A DNA stretch of 64,000 nucleotides, taken from the NCBI RefSeq assembly GCF_007747215.1, contig NZ_CP036273.1, forward strand, positions 620,001 through 684,000, given 5' to 3'. Positions 8,598-16,630 of the stretch are shown here, piece after piece; position 1 is the stretch's first letter, and every line of letters starts with the position of its first letter. Below the pieces are notes generated by a model, which saw only the letters and a list, made by a program, of their open reading frames with translations, was not told where the DNA came from and made no database searches. The translations under genes and the position numbers were made by a program. Source of the DNA: Urbifossiella limnaea. Lineage in GTDB: Bacteria; Planctomycetota; Planctomycetia; Gemmatales; Gemmataceae.

Positions 8598-8870
8598 TCA
8601 GCCGCCCGCCACCGCCGGGATGAGCGCCACGACCACGCCGTCGGTCACCTTGGTGTCGAGGTCGTCGAGGTAGCGCACGTCCTCGTCGTTCACGAAGATG
8701 TTCACGTAGGGCCGCACCTTGCCGCCGTCGAACAGCTTCGACCCCAGCGCCGGGTACTGGCGCACCAGGTCCGCGAGCGCGTCCTTCACGGTCGCCCCGG
8801 CCACCGCCACCTCGGCGTTGCCGCCGGCCGCCTCGCGCATCGGGGTCGGCACCTGCACCTTGATCGCCAT
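8598..8870 (-). CDS. MoaD/ThiS-like sulfur-carrier protein
   Basis: A 90-aa ubiquitin-fold protein (MAIKVQVPTPMREAAGG...) that ends in the required Gly-Gly (IPAVAGG). Features are the NVFVNDEDVRYLDDLDTKVTDGVVVALIP pattern of the MoaD/ThiS/CysO family (here NIFVNDEDVRYL). Such proteins are adenylated at the terminal glycine by an E1-like enzyme, converted to a thiocarboxylate, and donate sulfur. It begins 20 bases after the threonine-synthase-like gene and is followed by the array, the 114-aa gene and the E1-like gene. The context favours amino-acid sulfur delivery rather than molybdopterin synthesis, because no MoaE or other moa gene is nearby. Confidence 0.9.
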   Translation of the reverse strand: MAIKVQVPTPMREAAGGNAEVAVAGATVKDALADLVRQYPALGSKLFDGGKVRPYVNIFVNDEDVRYLDDLDTKVTDGVVVALIPAVAGG

Positions 8871-8890
8871 GTCAGTTCCGTGGTTGGGGG

Positions 8891-10153
8891 CTACGCCAGC
8901 ACCGGCTCGGCGGTCAGCGAGCCCGACAGCGCCTCGAACTCGGCCAGCGTCGGCTTGATGACGGCCGGCTCCTCGATCGCCTCGAACACCGCGTCCTGCG
9001 TCTTCAGGCCGTTGCCGGTGATGCAGATCACGATCTCCTCGTTCCGCGGGATGCGGCCCTGCTCCAGCAGCTTCCGCAGCACCGACACCGTCGTGCCGCC
9101 GGCCGTCTCCGCGAACACGCCCTCGGTGCGGGCCAGCAGCAGCATCCCGTCCACGATCTCCTCGTCGGTCACGTCCTCGGCCCAGCCGCCGGTGTCGCGC
9201 ATCAGCTTCGCCGCGAAGTAGCCGTCCGCCGGGTCGCCGATGGCGAGGCTCTTGCAGATCGTGGTCGGCTTCCGCACCGGCTTGTGCCGCTCCCGGCCGC
9301 TCTTCACGCAGTCCGAAATCGGGTTGCACCCCGCGGCCTGGGCGCCCCACATCTTCGTCGTCACGGGTTGATCGACGAGCCCGACGCGGGTCAGCTCGGT
9401 GAACGCCTTGTGAATCTTGCCGATGAGCGCCCCGCCGGCCATCGGGCAGACGACGTGCTGCGGGAACCGCCAGCCGAGGTCTTCGGCGATCTCGTAGCCC
9501 ATCGTCTTCGACCCCTCGGCGTAGAACGGCCGGAGGTTCACGTTCACGAAGCCCCAGCCGTACTTCAGCGCGATCTGGGTGCAGAGGCGGTTCACCTCGT
9601 CGTAGGTGCCGGTGCAGCCGATCACCTTCGCGCCGTAGACGGCGGTGCCGAAGATTTTGGCCCGCTCCAGGTCGGCGGGGACGAGGATGAAGGTCTCGAG
9701 CCCGGCCTGCGCCGCCTGCGCCGCCACGCTGTTGGCGAGGTTGCCGGTGCTGGCGCAGCCGACCGTCCGCATCCCGAACTCGCGGGCCTTGCTCAGCGCC
9801 ACCGACACGACGCGGTCCTTGAACGACAGCGTCGGGAAGTTCACGGCGTCGTTCTTGATCCACAGCCGCTCGACGCCGAGCGCGTCGGCGAGGCGGTCGG
9901 CGCGGATGAGGGGCGTGCCGCCGACCTGCGGGCCGACGCTCGGCACGCCGGCGACCGGCAGCAGCTCGCCGTACCGCCACATCGACTTCGGCCGGCGGGC
10001 GATCTTGTCGCGCGAGATGTTGGCGCGGATGGCGTCGTAGTCGTAGTCGACTTCGAGGGGGCCGAAGTCGTCGGTGCAGAAGTTGGTGGGGCCTTTGGGG
10101 TAGAGCTTGCCGCAGACGCGGCAGCGGAGGCCGGTGGCGAAGTCGGTCGGCAC
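8891..10153 (-). CDS. Threonine-synthase-like PLP enzyme (fold type II)
   Basis: A 420-aa protein. The N-terminus has a short zinc-ribbon-like segment (CRVCGKLYP, Cys11 and Cys14, then FCTDD), as in long threonine synthases. The PLP lysine is Lys112 in PTLSFKDRVV; classical threonine synthases have a TGSFKDRG type motif, so the flanking glycines differ. Other landmarks are ASTGNLANSVAAQAA (phosphate/PLP loop) and the Gly-rich CITGNGLKTQD near the end. The GTG start is chosen because AAGGGG lies 8 bases upstream and homology begins there; the longer frame runs through the riboswitch. It may convert O-phosphohomoserine to threonine, or may use it as acceptor for sulfur from the adjacent carrier protein. 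Confidence 0.85.
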   Translation of the reverse strand: MPTDFATGLRCRVCGKLYPKGPTNFCTDDFGPLEVDYDYDAIRANISRDKIARRPKSMWRYGELLPVAGVPSVGPQVGGTPLIRADRLADALGVERLWIKNDAVNFPTLSFKDRVVSVALSKAREFGMRTVGCASTGNLANSVAAQAAQAGLETFILVPADLERAKIFGTAVYGAKVIGCTGTYDEVNRLCTQIALKYGWGFVNVNLRPFYAEGSKTMGYEIAEDLGWRFPQHVVCPMAGGALIGKIHKAFTELTRVGLVDQPVTTKMWGAQAAGCNPISDCVKSGRERHKPVRKPTTICKSLAIGDPADGYFAAKLMRDTGGWAEDVTDEEIVDGMLLLARTEGVFAETAGGTTVSVLRKLLEQGRIPRNEEIVICITGNGLKTQDAVFEAIEEPAVIKPTLAEFEALSGSLTAEPVLA

Positions 10154-10249
10154 GAACAACACCCCTTGTTGGGCGCGCACTCGTGGAGAGGGCGCACGGC
10201 TCGGGGCGAGGTCTTGTCCAGGGGTGCGCCCGCGGGCGGCGGGTGCGTG

Positions 10250-10289
10250 AGATAAGAGGTCGGGGCCGTAGCCCCGTGTGATCTTATCT
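10250..10289 (-). promoter_or_regulatory. Expression platform of the SAM-I riboswitch (alternative helix)
   Basis: The 3' strand of helix P1 overlaps AGATAAGA (minus strand, 10289-10282). A perfect complement, TCTTATCT, lies at 10257-10250. Their pairing would enclose the CGGGGC-TAC-GGCCCCG hairpin (10276-10261) and exclude P1, giving two exclusive states. There is no T-run, so control may be by Rho or translation. Further down, ACCCCT (10225-10220) could pair with AGGGGT of the ribosome binding site (10166-10161). Confidence 0.6.
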
Positions 10290-10424
10290 TCCCCGATCCG
10301 CCCTCCGGTGAAGGAGGGCCATCGGGCAGGAGGTAGCACCTGCACCACGGGGGAGCTTGGCTCCCGGCCGGGCCGGTTGCTGTGGCGTCGTCGGGCCTGA
10401 ACCCTCAGCCACTCTGGATAAGAT
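10281..10424 (-). promoter_or_regulatory. SAM-I (S-box) riboswitch aptamer upstream of the threonine-synthase-like gene
   Basis: On the minus strand the 144-base element opens and closes with perfectly paired 8-base P1 arms (ATCTTATC at 10424-10417, GATAAGAT at 10288-10281). Between them are the conserved S-box blocks in order: CCAGAGTGGCTGAGGG, GGCCCGACGACGCCACAGC with GCAACC, GGTGCTACCTCCTGCC, and the closing GGGGAAGATAAG. These match the SAM-I consensus (AGAG-GG-GAGGG, GGCCC-GA, GCAACC, GGTGC-A--TCC). It should bind S-adenosylmethionine and control the gene whose GTG start lies about 130 bases downstream. The assignment is by consensus and pairing. Confidence 0.93.
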
Positions 10425-10597
10425 ACTCGCCAGATTGTCGGCCCACCCGGCTTGTGGCCGAGTAGGTTGAAATGCAGGATACGGCCGGTTTCCGCCCGGG
10501 GCAAGGGCGCGGGGCAAAAACATGGGCCCGGGGGCCCCGACTCGCCGCGCCCCGGTTCGGCACCCGCTTTGCCTCATCCCCAACCGGAGGGCGAATC

Positions 10598-10693
10598 ATG
10601 GGCCTGCCGTACGACCTGATCTGGCTCGCGGTGCCGCTGTACCTCGCGGCCCTGCTGCTAACGCGGCGGGTCGGTGCCCCGCGCCTGGGTTGA
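10598..10693 (+). CDS. Small membrane protein, 31 aa
   Basis: A 31-codon frame, MGLPYDLIWLAVPLYLAALL and a short basic tail (LTRRVGAPRLG), that would form a single membrane helix. A GGAGG lies at 10586-10590, 7 bases before the ATG, which supports translation. It is the first frame on the plus strand after the divergent region shared with the SAM riboswitch, 45 bases before the KaiC-like gene. Function unknown. It could also be chance, given the short length. Confidence 0.45.
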   Translation: MGLPYDLIWLAVPLYLAALLLTRRVGAPRLG

Positions 10694-10738
10694 CGTCCAC
10701 GCTCATCCCGATTCCCTACGCACTCACCCCCAACACCC

Positions 10739-12250
10739 GTGATTGAACCCACCGCCCACCCCCCCGCCGCCCGCGCCGCCACCGGCATCACGGGGCTCGA
10801 CGACATCCTCGGCGGCGGCCTCACCCCGAACCGGCTGTACCTCGTCGAGGGCGTGCCCGGCTCGGGGAAGACCACCCTCGCGATGCAGTTCCTCCTCGAA
10901 GGCGCCCGCCGCGGCGAGCCGGTCCTGTACGTCACCCTGTCGGAGTCGCTCGACGAACTGCGCGGCGTCGCCGACTCGCACGGGTGGGACCTGAGCGGGG
11001 TGACCGTGCGCGAGCTCGTCCCGTCCGAGGACAGCCTCCGGCCGGACGACCAGTACACCATGTTCCACCCGTCCGAGGTCGAGCTCGGCGAGACGACCCG
11101 GCTGATCCTCGCCGACGTGGACAAGTTGAAGCCCACCCGGGTGGCGTTCGACTCGCTCTCGGAGCTGCGGCTCCTCTCGGGGAACGCCCTCCGCTACCGC
11201 CGGCAGATCCTGGCGCTGAAGCAGTTCTTCGCCGGCCGCCGGTCCACCGTCGTCCTCCTCGACGACCTGACCAGCAGCCTCCACGACACCCAGGTGCAGA
11301 GCGTCGCCCACGGGGTGGTGATGCTGGAGCAGCTGAACCCGGACTACGGGGCCGAGCGGCGGCGGCTGCGGGTGGTGAAGTTCCGCGGCTCGAACTACCG
11401 GGGCGGGTTCCACGACTACGTCATCCGCCGCGGCGGGCTCGACGTGTTCCCGCGGCTGGTGGCCAGCGAGCACCGCCCGCCGCCGCAGATGGAGCGGCTG
11501 GCCAGCGGGATCGGCGAGATCGACGCCCTGCTCGGCGGCGGGATCGAGCGCGGCACCAGCACGCTCATCGTCGGCGCGGCCGGGACGGGCAAGTCGTCCC
11601 TGGCGGTGCAGTTCGTGGCCGCCGCCGCCGCCCGCGGCCAGCGGTCGGCCCTGTTCGTGTTCGACGAGTCGACCAACACCCTGCTCTCCCGCGCGGCCGG
11701 GCTGGGGATCGACCTGCGCGGGCACGTCGAGGCCGGGCGGGTGGCGATCCAGCAGGTGGACCCGGCCGAGCTCTCCCCGGGCGAGTTCACCCACGCCATC
11801 CGCCGGGCGGTCGAGCACGACGGGGCCGCGGTCGTGGTCATCGACAGCCTGAACGGCTACCTCAACGCCATGCCCGGCGAGGGGTTCCTCATCGTCCACC
11901 TGCACGAGCTGTTGACGTACCTCGGCCAGGCCGGGGTGGCGACCGTCCTCGTCAGCGCCCACCACGGGCTGATCGGCACCCAGATGCAAGCCCCGGTGGA
12001 CGCCACCTACCTGGCCGACTCGGTGGTGCTGATGCGGTACTTCGAGAGCCGCGGGGCGGTGCGGCAGGCGGTGTCGGTGATCAAGAAGCGGGGCGGGGCG
12101 CACGAGCGCACGATCCGCGAGTTCAAGATGGAGAACGGCCGCATCCGCGTCGGCGAGCCGCTCAAGGAGTTCCGCGGGGTGCTGACCGGGGTGGCGGTGT
12201 TGGAGGGGGCCGACGGGACCGGCGGCGGGTCCTCGGGGGCGCGGCCGTGA
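10739..12250 (+). CDS. KaiC-like two-domain RecA-fold ATPase
   Basis: A 503-aa protein of two KaiC/RAD55-type ATPase domains. Domain 1 has Walker A GVPGSGKTT (38-46) and Walker B-like RSTVVLLDD; domain 2 begins near residue 250 (SGIGEIDALLGGGIERG) with Walker A GAAGTGKSS and the strand AAVVVIDSLNG. The first domain carries a TLSESLDEL stretch like KaiC. Such proteins without KaiA/KaiB usually act in histidine-kinase signalling, not in a clock. The GTG start lacks a strong ribosome binding site. Its stop overlaps the GTG of the histidine kinase gene by 4 bases, so the two are made together. Confidence 0.9.
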   Translation: MIEPTAHPPAARAATGITGLDDILGGGLTPNRLYLVEGVPGSGKTTLAMQFLLEGARRGEPVLYVTLSESLDELRGVADSHGWDLSGVTVRELVPSEDSLRPDDQYTMFHPSEVELGETTRLILADVDKLKPTRVAFDSLSELRLLSGNALRYRRQILALKQFFAGRRSTVVLLDDLTSSLHDTQVQSVAHGVVMLEQLNPDYGAERRRLRVVKFRGSNYRGGFHDYVIRRGGLDVFPRLVASEHRPPPQMERLASGIGEIDALLGGGIERGTSTLIVGAAGTGKSSLAVQFVAAAAARGQRSALFVFDESTNTLLSRAAGLGIDLRGHVEAGRVAIQQVDPAELSPGEFTHAIRRAVEHDGAAVVVIDSLNGYLNAMPGEGFLIVHLHELLTYLGQAGVATVLVSAHHGLIGTQMQAPVDATYLADSVVLMRYFESRGAVRQAVSVIKKRGGAHERTIREFKMENGRIRVGEPLKEFRGVLTGVAVLEGADGTGGGSSGARP

Positions 12251-14604
12251 CCGACCCGGGCCGGGCCGCCGAGCTTCGCGTCTTGATTTACGCCCCGACC
12301 GGCCGGGACGCGGCGCTGGCGCACGACGTGCTCGCCCGGGCCGGCGTCGCCGCCCACGTCTGCGCCGACCTCGCCGCCGTCTGTACCGAACTCGACGCCG
12401 GGGCCGGGGCGCTGCTGACCACCGAGGAGGCCGCCGCGACGGACCACGACGACTGCCTGGCCGGGTGGCTGGGCCGGCAGCCGCCGTGGTCCGACCTGCC
12501 GGTGCTGCTGCTGGCCCGGCCGGGGGCCGACTCGCCGGCCATGACCCGCGCCGTCGAGGTGCTCGGGAACGTGGCCGTGCTGGAGCGCCCGGTGCGGATC
12601 GCGGCGCTCGTGTCGACCGCCCGCACGGCCCTCCGCGGCCGCGACCGCCAGTACCAGACCCGCCAGCTCCTCCTCGACCGCGAGCAGACGACGGTCGAGC
12701 TCCGCACCCTCATGGACCTGCTGCCCGTCGGCGTGTTCATCGCCCACGACCCGGCGTGCCGGCGGATCACCGGGAACCGGGCCGCGAACGCCATCCTGCG
12801 GATGCCGGGGGCGGCGAACCTGTCCAAGACGGCCCCGCCGGTGGAGCGGCCGACGCACTTCCGCCCGAGCCGGGGCGGGGTCGAGATCCCGCCCGCCGGG
12901 CTGCCGGTGCAGCGCGCCGCCCGCGGCGAGGTGGTCCGCAACGAGGAGATCGATCAGGTGTTCGACGACGGCACCGTCGTCCACACGCTGATCTCGGCGT
13001 CCCCCCTGCTCGACGCCGCCGGGACCCCCCGCGGCGCGGTAGCGTCGATCACCGACATCACGGCACAGAAGCGGACGGAGGAGGCGCTGCGGGCGAGCGA
13101 GGCGCGGTACCGCACCCTGTTCGAGTCGATCGACGAGGGGTTCTGCGTCATCGAGGTGCTGTTCGACGCGGCCGGCCGCCCGGCCGACTACCGGTTCGTC
13201 GAGGTGAACCCGGCGTTCGAGGCCCAGGCCGGCATGCGCGGGGCCGTCGGCCGGCGGATGCTCGAGTTCGTCCCGGCCATCGAGGACCACTGGCTGACGA
13301 ACTACGGCCGGGTCGCCGCCACCGGCGAGCCGGTCCGGTTCGACGGCGAGGTGAAGGGGCTGAACCGCTGGTTCGAGGTGTACGCCTTCCGGGTCGGCGA
13401 CCCGGCCGCCCGCCGGGTGGCGGTGCTGTTTACCGACGCGACCGCCCGCAAGCGGATGGAGGACGACCTCCGCCGGTCCGTCGCCGACCTGGCCGAGGCC
13501 CACCGGTTCCTCCACTCCGCCCTCGACGCCCTGACGAGCCACATCGCCGTGCTCGACGAGGCCGGCACCATCCTGGCGGTGAACGCCGCCTGGCGCCGGT
13601 TCGCCGACCAGAACCACTACGACGGCCACAACTACGGCGTCGGGTCGAACTACCTGACGGAGTGCGAGCCGCACACCGGCGGGTGCATGGACGGGCGGGA
13701 GGTGGCCGCCGGGCTGCGGGCCGTGCTGTCCGGGCGGGAGCCGTACTTCCAGTTCGAGTACCCGTGCCACTCGCCGACCGAGCACCGGTGGTTCACCATG
13801 CGGGTGAGCCGGTTCCAGACGCCGGGGCCGGTGCGGGTGGTGGTGTCGCACGAGGACGTGACGACCCGCCGCGAGGCCGAGGAGGCGCTGAAGGACGCCG
13901 ACCGCCGCAAGAACGAGTTCCTGGCGATGCTGGCCCACGAGCTCCGCAACCCGCTGGCCCCGATCCGCAACTCGCTCCACATCCTGCGCCTGGTCGGCGG
14001 CGCCGAGGCCACCAGCGTCCACGACATGATGGACCGGCAGGTGGCCCACATGGTGCGGCTCGTCGACGACCTGCTGGAGGTGTCGCGGATCACCCGCGGC
14101 AAGATCGACCTCCGCCGCGCCCCGGTGGACCTCGCCACAGTCCTCCGCACCGCCGTCGAGACGAGTCGCCCGCTGATCGACGCCGCGAACCACACGCTGA
14201 CGGTGGACGTGCCGGCCGGCGGGCTCGTGGTGGACGGGGACGCGGTGCGGCTGGCGCAGGTGTTCGCCAACCTGCTGAACAACGCGGCGAAGTACACCGA
14301 GCCCGGTGGCGCCATCCGCCTTCGGGCGCGCCGGGTTGGGGCCGACGCGGTGGTGACGGTGCGCGACACCGGGGCCGGCATCCCGCCCGAGATGCTGGCC
14401 CGGGTGTTCGACATGTTCACGCAGATCGACCGGACCGACACCCGCGCCCAGGGCGGCCTCGGCATCGGGCTGACGCTGGTGAAGAGCCTGGTGGAGCTGC
14501 ACGGCGGCCGGGTGGCGGTCCGGAGCGACGGCGCCGGCAAGGGGAGCGAGTTCGAGGTGCGGCTGCCGGTGCTCCCGGACGGGGCCGTGCCCGCAGGTTC
14601 GTAA
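12247..14604 (+). CDS. Multi-PAS sensor histidine kinase with receiver-like head
   Basis: A 785-aa kinase without membrane segments. Residues about 8-125 resemble a receiver domain but lack a clear phosphate-accepting Asp (ALLTTEEA occupies that region). Three PAS-like domains follow, marked by [20 protein letters not shown] and similar linkers. HisKA has the phospho-His in [16 protein letters not shown], and HATPase_c has [31 protein letters not shown] and [19 protein letters not shown]. The GTG start overlaps the KaiC-like stop (GTGA). The kinase probably reads out or modifies the KaiC-like ATPase; no response regulator is adjacent. Confidence 0.92.
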   Translation: MTDPGRAAELRVLIYAPTGRDAALAHDVLARAGVAAHVCADLAAVCTELDAGAGALLTTEEAAATDHDDCLAGWLGRQPPWSDLPVLLLARPGADSPAMTRAVEVLGNVAVLERPVRIAALVSTARTALRGRDRQYQTRQLLLDREQTTVELRTLMDLLPVGVFIAHDPACRRITGNRAANAILRMPGAANLSKTAPPVERPTHFRPSRGGVEIPPAGLPVQRAARGEVVRNEEIDQVFDDGTVVHTLISASPLLDAAGTPRGAVASITDITAQKRTEEALRASEARYRTLFESIDEGFCVIEVLFDAAGRPADYRFVEVNPAFEAQAGMRGAVGRRMLEFVPAIEDHWLTNYGRVAATGEPVRFDGEVKGLNRWFEVYAFRVGDPAARRVAVLFTDATARKRMEDDLRRSVADLAEAHRFLHSALDALTSHIAVLDEAGTILAVNAAWRRFADQNHYDGHNYGVGSNYLTECEPHTGGCMDGREVAAGLRAVLSGREPYFQFEYPCHSPTEHRWFTMRVSRFQTPGPVRVVVSHEDVTTRREAEEALKDADRRKNEFLAMLAHELRNPLAPIRNSLHILRLVGGAEATSVHDMMDRQVAHMVRLVDDLLEVSRITRGKIDLRRAPVDLATVLRTAVETSRPLIDAANHTLTVDVPAGGLVVDGDAVRLAQVFANLLNNAAKYTEPGGAIRLRARRVGADAVVTVRDTGAGIPPEMLARVFDMFTQIDRTDTRAQGGLGIGLTLVKSLVELHGGRVAVRSDGAGKGSEFEVRLPVLPDGAVPAGS

Positions 14605-14640
14605 ACCATTCCCGGCACCCACCCCGCCCGGAGGCCCGCC

Positions 14641-15489
14641 GTGCGCCCCGCCCTCGCCGCCGCTCTCGCCGCCGTCGCCGTCGCAACCGCGAGCGCCCCC
14701 GCCGACGAGAAGCTGTTCGGCATCGCCTGCCGGTCCGTCCACCTCGGCTACCCCGCGCCGGAGGCCACGGCCGTCACCCTCACCGCCACCGTCGAGCAGT
14801 CCGCGGAGGGCACCTACTTCATGGCCTGCGGTTGGTCGAAGGGGTACTTCGGCATCCAGGAGCTCGGCAACGGCAAGAAGGTGGCGCTGTTCTCCGTGTG
14901 GGACCCGGCCGGCGGCGACGACCCGCGAAAGGTGCCCGAGGAGAAGCGGGTGAAGCTGCTCCACCGGGGCGAGGGCGTGCGCGTCGGCCGGTTCGGCAAC
15001 GAGGGGACCGGCGGGCAGTCGTTCCTCGACCTGGATTGGAAGGCGGGTCAGCCGTACCGCTTCCTCGTGAGCGCGAAGGCCGACGGCCCCGACCGCACCG
15101 CCTACAGCGGCTACCTCCGCACGCCGGACGCCAAGGAGTGGCGGCACCTCGTGACGTTCTCGACGCACACGAAGGGGGAGTTGCTGCGCGGCTGCTACTC
15201 GTTCGTGGAGGACTTCCGGCGGAACAAGGTGTCCACGACGAAGGCGCGGCGGGCGGTGTTTTCCGACGGCTGGGTGAGGCCGAAGGGCGGGGCGTGGGAG
15301 CCGCTGCTGAAGGCGCGCTTCACCGCCGACGCGAACCCGGACACGCACATCGACGCGGGGCCGGTGGGGGCGGGCTTCTTCCTGGCGACCGGCGGCGCGA
15401 CGGAGAACAAGACGACGAAGCTGCGCGAGGTGATGACGCGGGCGGGCGGCGCGACGGCGCCGCCGGACCTGCCGGCGGGGGTGGAGTGA
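14641..15489 (+). CDS. DUF3472 domain secreted protein
   Basis: A 282-aa protein with a signal peptide (residues 1-22, GTG start, GGAGG 7 bases upstream). The body matches DUF3472: [21 protein letters not shown], then [44 protein letters not shown] and a C-terminal carbohydrate-domain-like region. The family is extracellular and often linked to polysaccharide binding or breakdown, but activity is not proven. Its stop codon lies inside the tandem duplication at 15478-15727. Confidence 0.85.
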   Translation: MRPALAAALAAVAVATASAPADEKLFGIACRSVHLGYPAPEATAVTLTATVEQSAEGTYFMACGWSKGYFGIQELGNGKKVALFSVWDPAGGDDPRKVPEEKRVKLLHRGEGVRVGRFGNEGTGGQSFLDLDWKAGQPYRFLVSAKADGPDRTAYSGYLRTPDAKEWRHLVTFSTHTKGELLRGCYSFVEDFRRNKVSTTKARRAVFSDGWVRPKGGAWEPLLKARFTADANPDTHIDAGPVGAGFFLATGGATENKTTKLREVMTRAGGATAPPDLPAGVE

Positions 15490-15727
15490 CGGCTTGTTAG
15501 GCCGGGGCGCAAGCCCCGTCGGGTGTCGGAACGCCGACGGGGCTTGCGCCCCGGCCTAACTCGATCCCCCGGCCCGGTGCTCGGCCAGCACCCGCTTCAG
15601 GCTGGGGTGGAGTGACGGCTTGTTAGGCCGGGGCGCAAGCCCCGTCGGGTGTCGGAACGCCGACGGGGCTTGCGCCCCGGCCTAACTCGATCCCCCGGCC
15701 CGGTGCTCGGCCAGCACCCGCTTCAGG
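15478..15727. repeat. Tandem duplication of 124 bp (126-bp period) with internal hairpins
   Basis: Bases 15478-15601 are repeated exactly at 15604-15727. Each copy holds the last codons and stop of the DUF3472 gene, an inverted repeat with perfect 26-base arms (15497-15522 with 15534-15559; second copy shifted by 126), and the last 14 codons of rfbA. Only the first copy serves DUF3472 and only the second serves rfbA. The hairpin is placed to end both convergent transcripts. The duplication looks recent or could be an assembly error. Confidence 0.9.
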
Positions 15728-16569
15728 TACGCGCCGTAGTCGTTGTTGCCGCTCTCGACCGCCAGCTTCTCGAACTGCGCCACGTCGATGAACCCCTTCG
15801 ACAGCGCGATCTCTTCGAGGCACGCGATCTTCAGCCCCTGCCGCTGCTCCAGCGTCTGCACGAACTGCGACGACGACAGCAGCGAGTCGAACGTGCCCGC
15901 GTCCAGCCACGCCACGCCGCGGCCGAGCGGCGTCACGGTGAGCTGCCCGCGGCGGAGGTACTCGAGGTTCACGTCCGTGATTTCCAGCTCGCCGCGCGGC
16001 GACGGCTTCAGCTTCTTGGCGATGTCGGTCACGTCGCCGTCGTAGAAGTACAACCCGGTGACGGCCCAGTTCGAGCGCGGCTTCGCCGGCTTCTCTTCGA
16101 GCGTGCGCGCCTTGAAGTCCTTGCCGAACTCGACGACGCCGAACCGCTCCGGGTCGGTGACGTGGTACGCGAACACCCGCGCGCCGGTGGTGATGCCGGC
16201 CGAGTCGGTGAGGACCGGCACCAGGTCGTGGCCGAAGAAGATGTTGTCGCCGAGGATCAGGCACACCGGGTCGCCGGCGACGAACTCCTCGCCGACGAGG
16301 AACGCCTGCGCGATGCCGCCGGGGTTCTCCTGCACCTTGTAGGAGAGGTTCATGCCGAGCCGCTTGCCGTCGCCGAGCAGCTGCTCGATGGCCGGCGTGT
16401 CGCGGGGCGTGCTGATGACGAGCACGTCGCGGATGCCGGCGAGCATGAGCACCGACAGCGGGTAGTAGATGACCGGCTTGTCGTAGACGGGGAGGAGTTG
16501 CTTGCTCACCGAGCGGGTGAGCGGGTAGAGCCGGCTCCCGGCCCCGCCGGCCAGCAGAATTCCCTTCAC
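15682..16569 (-). CDS. rfbA: Glucose-1-phosphate thymidylyltransferase RfbA
   Basis: A 295-aa nucleotidyltransferase that makes dTDP-glucose from glucose-1-phosphate and dTTP, the first step to dTDP-rhamnose. It has the N-terminal LLAGGAGSRLYPLTRSVSKQ signature, KPVIYYPLSVLMLAGI, NPGGIAQAFLVGEEF, LILGDNIFFGHDL and WLDAGTFDSLL, with full-length family size. The start is GTG. rfbB, rfbC and rfbD are not in the window. The product could feed the glycan operon at 32.5-41.8 kb. The stop codon lies in the arm of the duplicated hairpin. Confidence 0.95.
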   Translation of the reverse strand: MKGILLAGGAGSRLYPLTRSVSKQLLPVYDKPVIYYPLSVLMLAGIRDVLVISTPRDTPAIEQLLGDGKRLGMNLSYKVQENPGGIAQAFLVGEEFVAGDPVCLILGDNIFFGHDLVPVLTDSAGITTGARVFAYHVTDPERFGVVEFGKDFKARTLEEKPAKPRSNWAVTGLYFYDGDVTDIAKKLKPSPRGELEITDVNLEYLRRGQLTVTPLGRGVAWLDAGTFDSLLSSSQFVQTLEQRQGLKIACLEEIALSKGFIDVAQFEKLAVESGNNDYGAYLKRVLAEHRAGGSS

Positions 16570-16630
16570 GGCATCACCACAATTGAGGAAGGCGGACGTG
16601 CCCTCAGGGTACGACGCCGGGCGGTCCGGG

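Noticed and set aside
8598-8870. Molybdopterin synthase small subunit
   Set aside because: The fold fits, but no moaE, moaA, moaC or mog is near and the SAM riboswitch context points to amino-acid sulfur metabolism. Not excluded for the cell as a whole.
8598-9980. A 460-codon frame across the threonine-synthase-like gene ending in the MoaD-like protein
   Set aside because: Only its last 90 codons are a real protein; the rest is the other phase of the threonine-synthase-like gene.
10154-10504. N-terminal extension of the threonine-synthase-like protein
   Set aside because: The upstream codons run through the SAM-I aptamer and have no protein-like pattern.
12007-15348. A very long antisense open frame (over 1100 codons) opposite the KaiC and kinase genes
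   Set aside because: Its translation is low-complexity Arg/His/Val/Gly text, typical of the antisense of GC-rich genes, and the plus strand has clear conserved domains.
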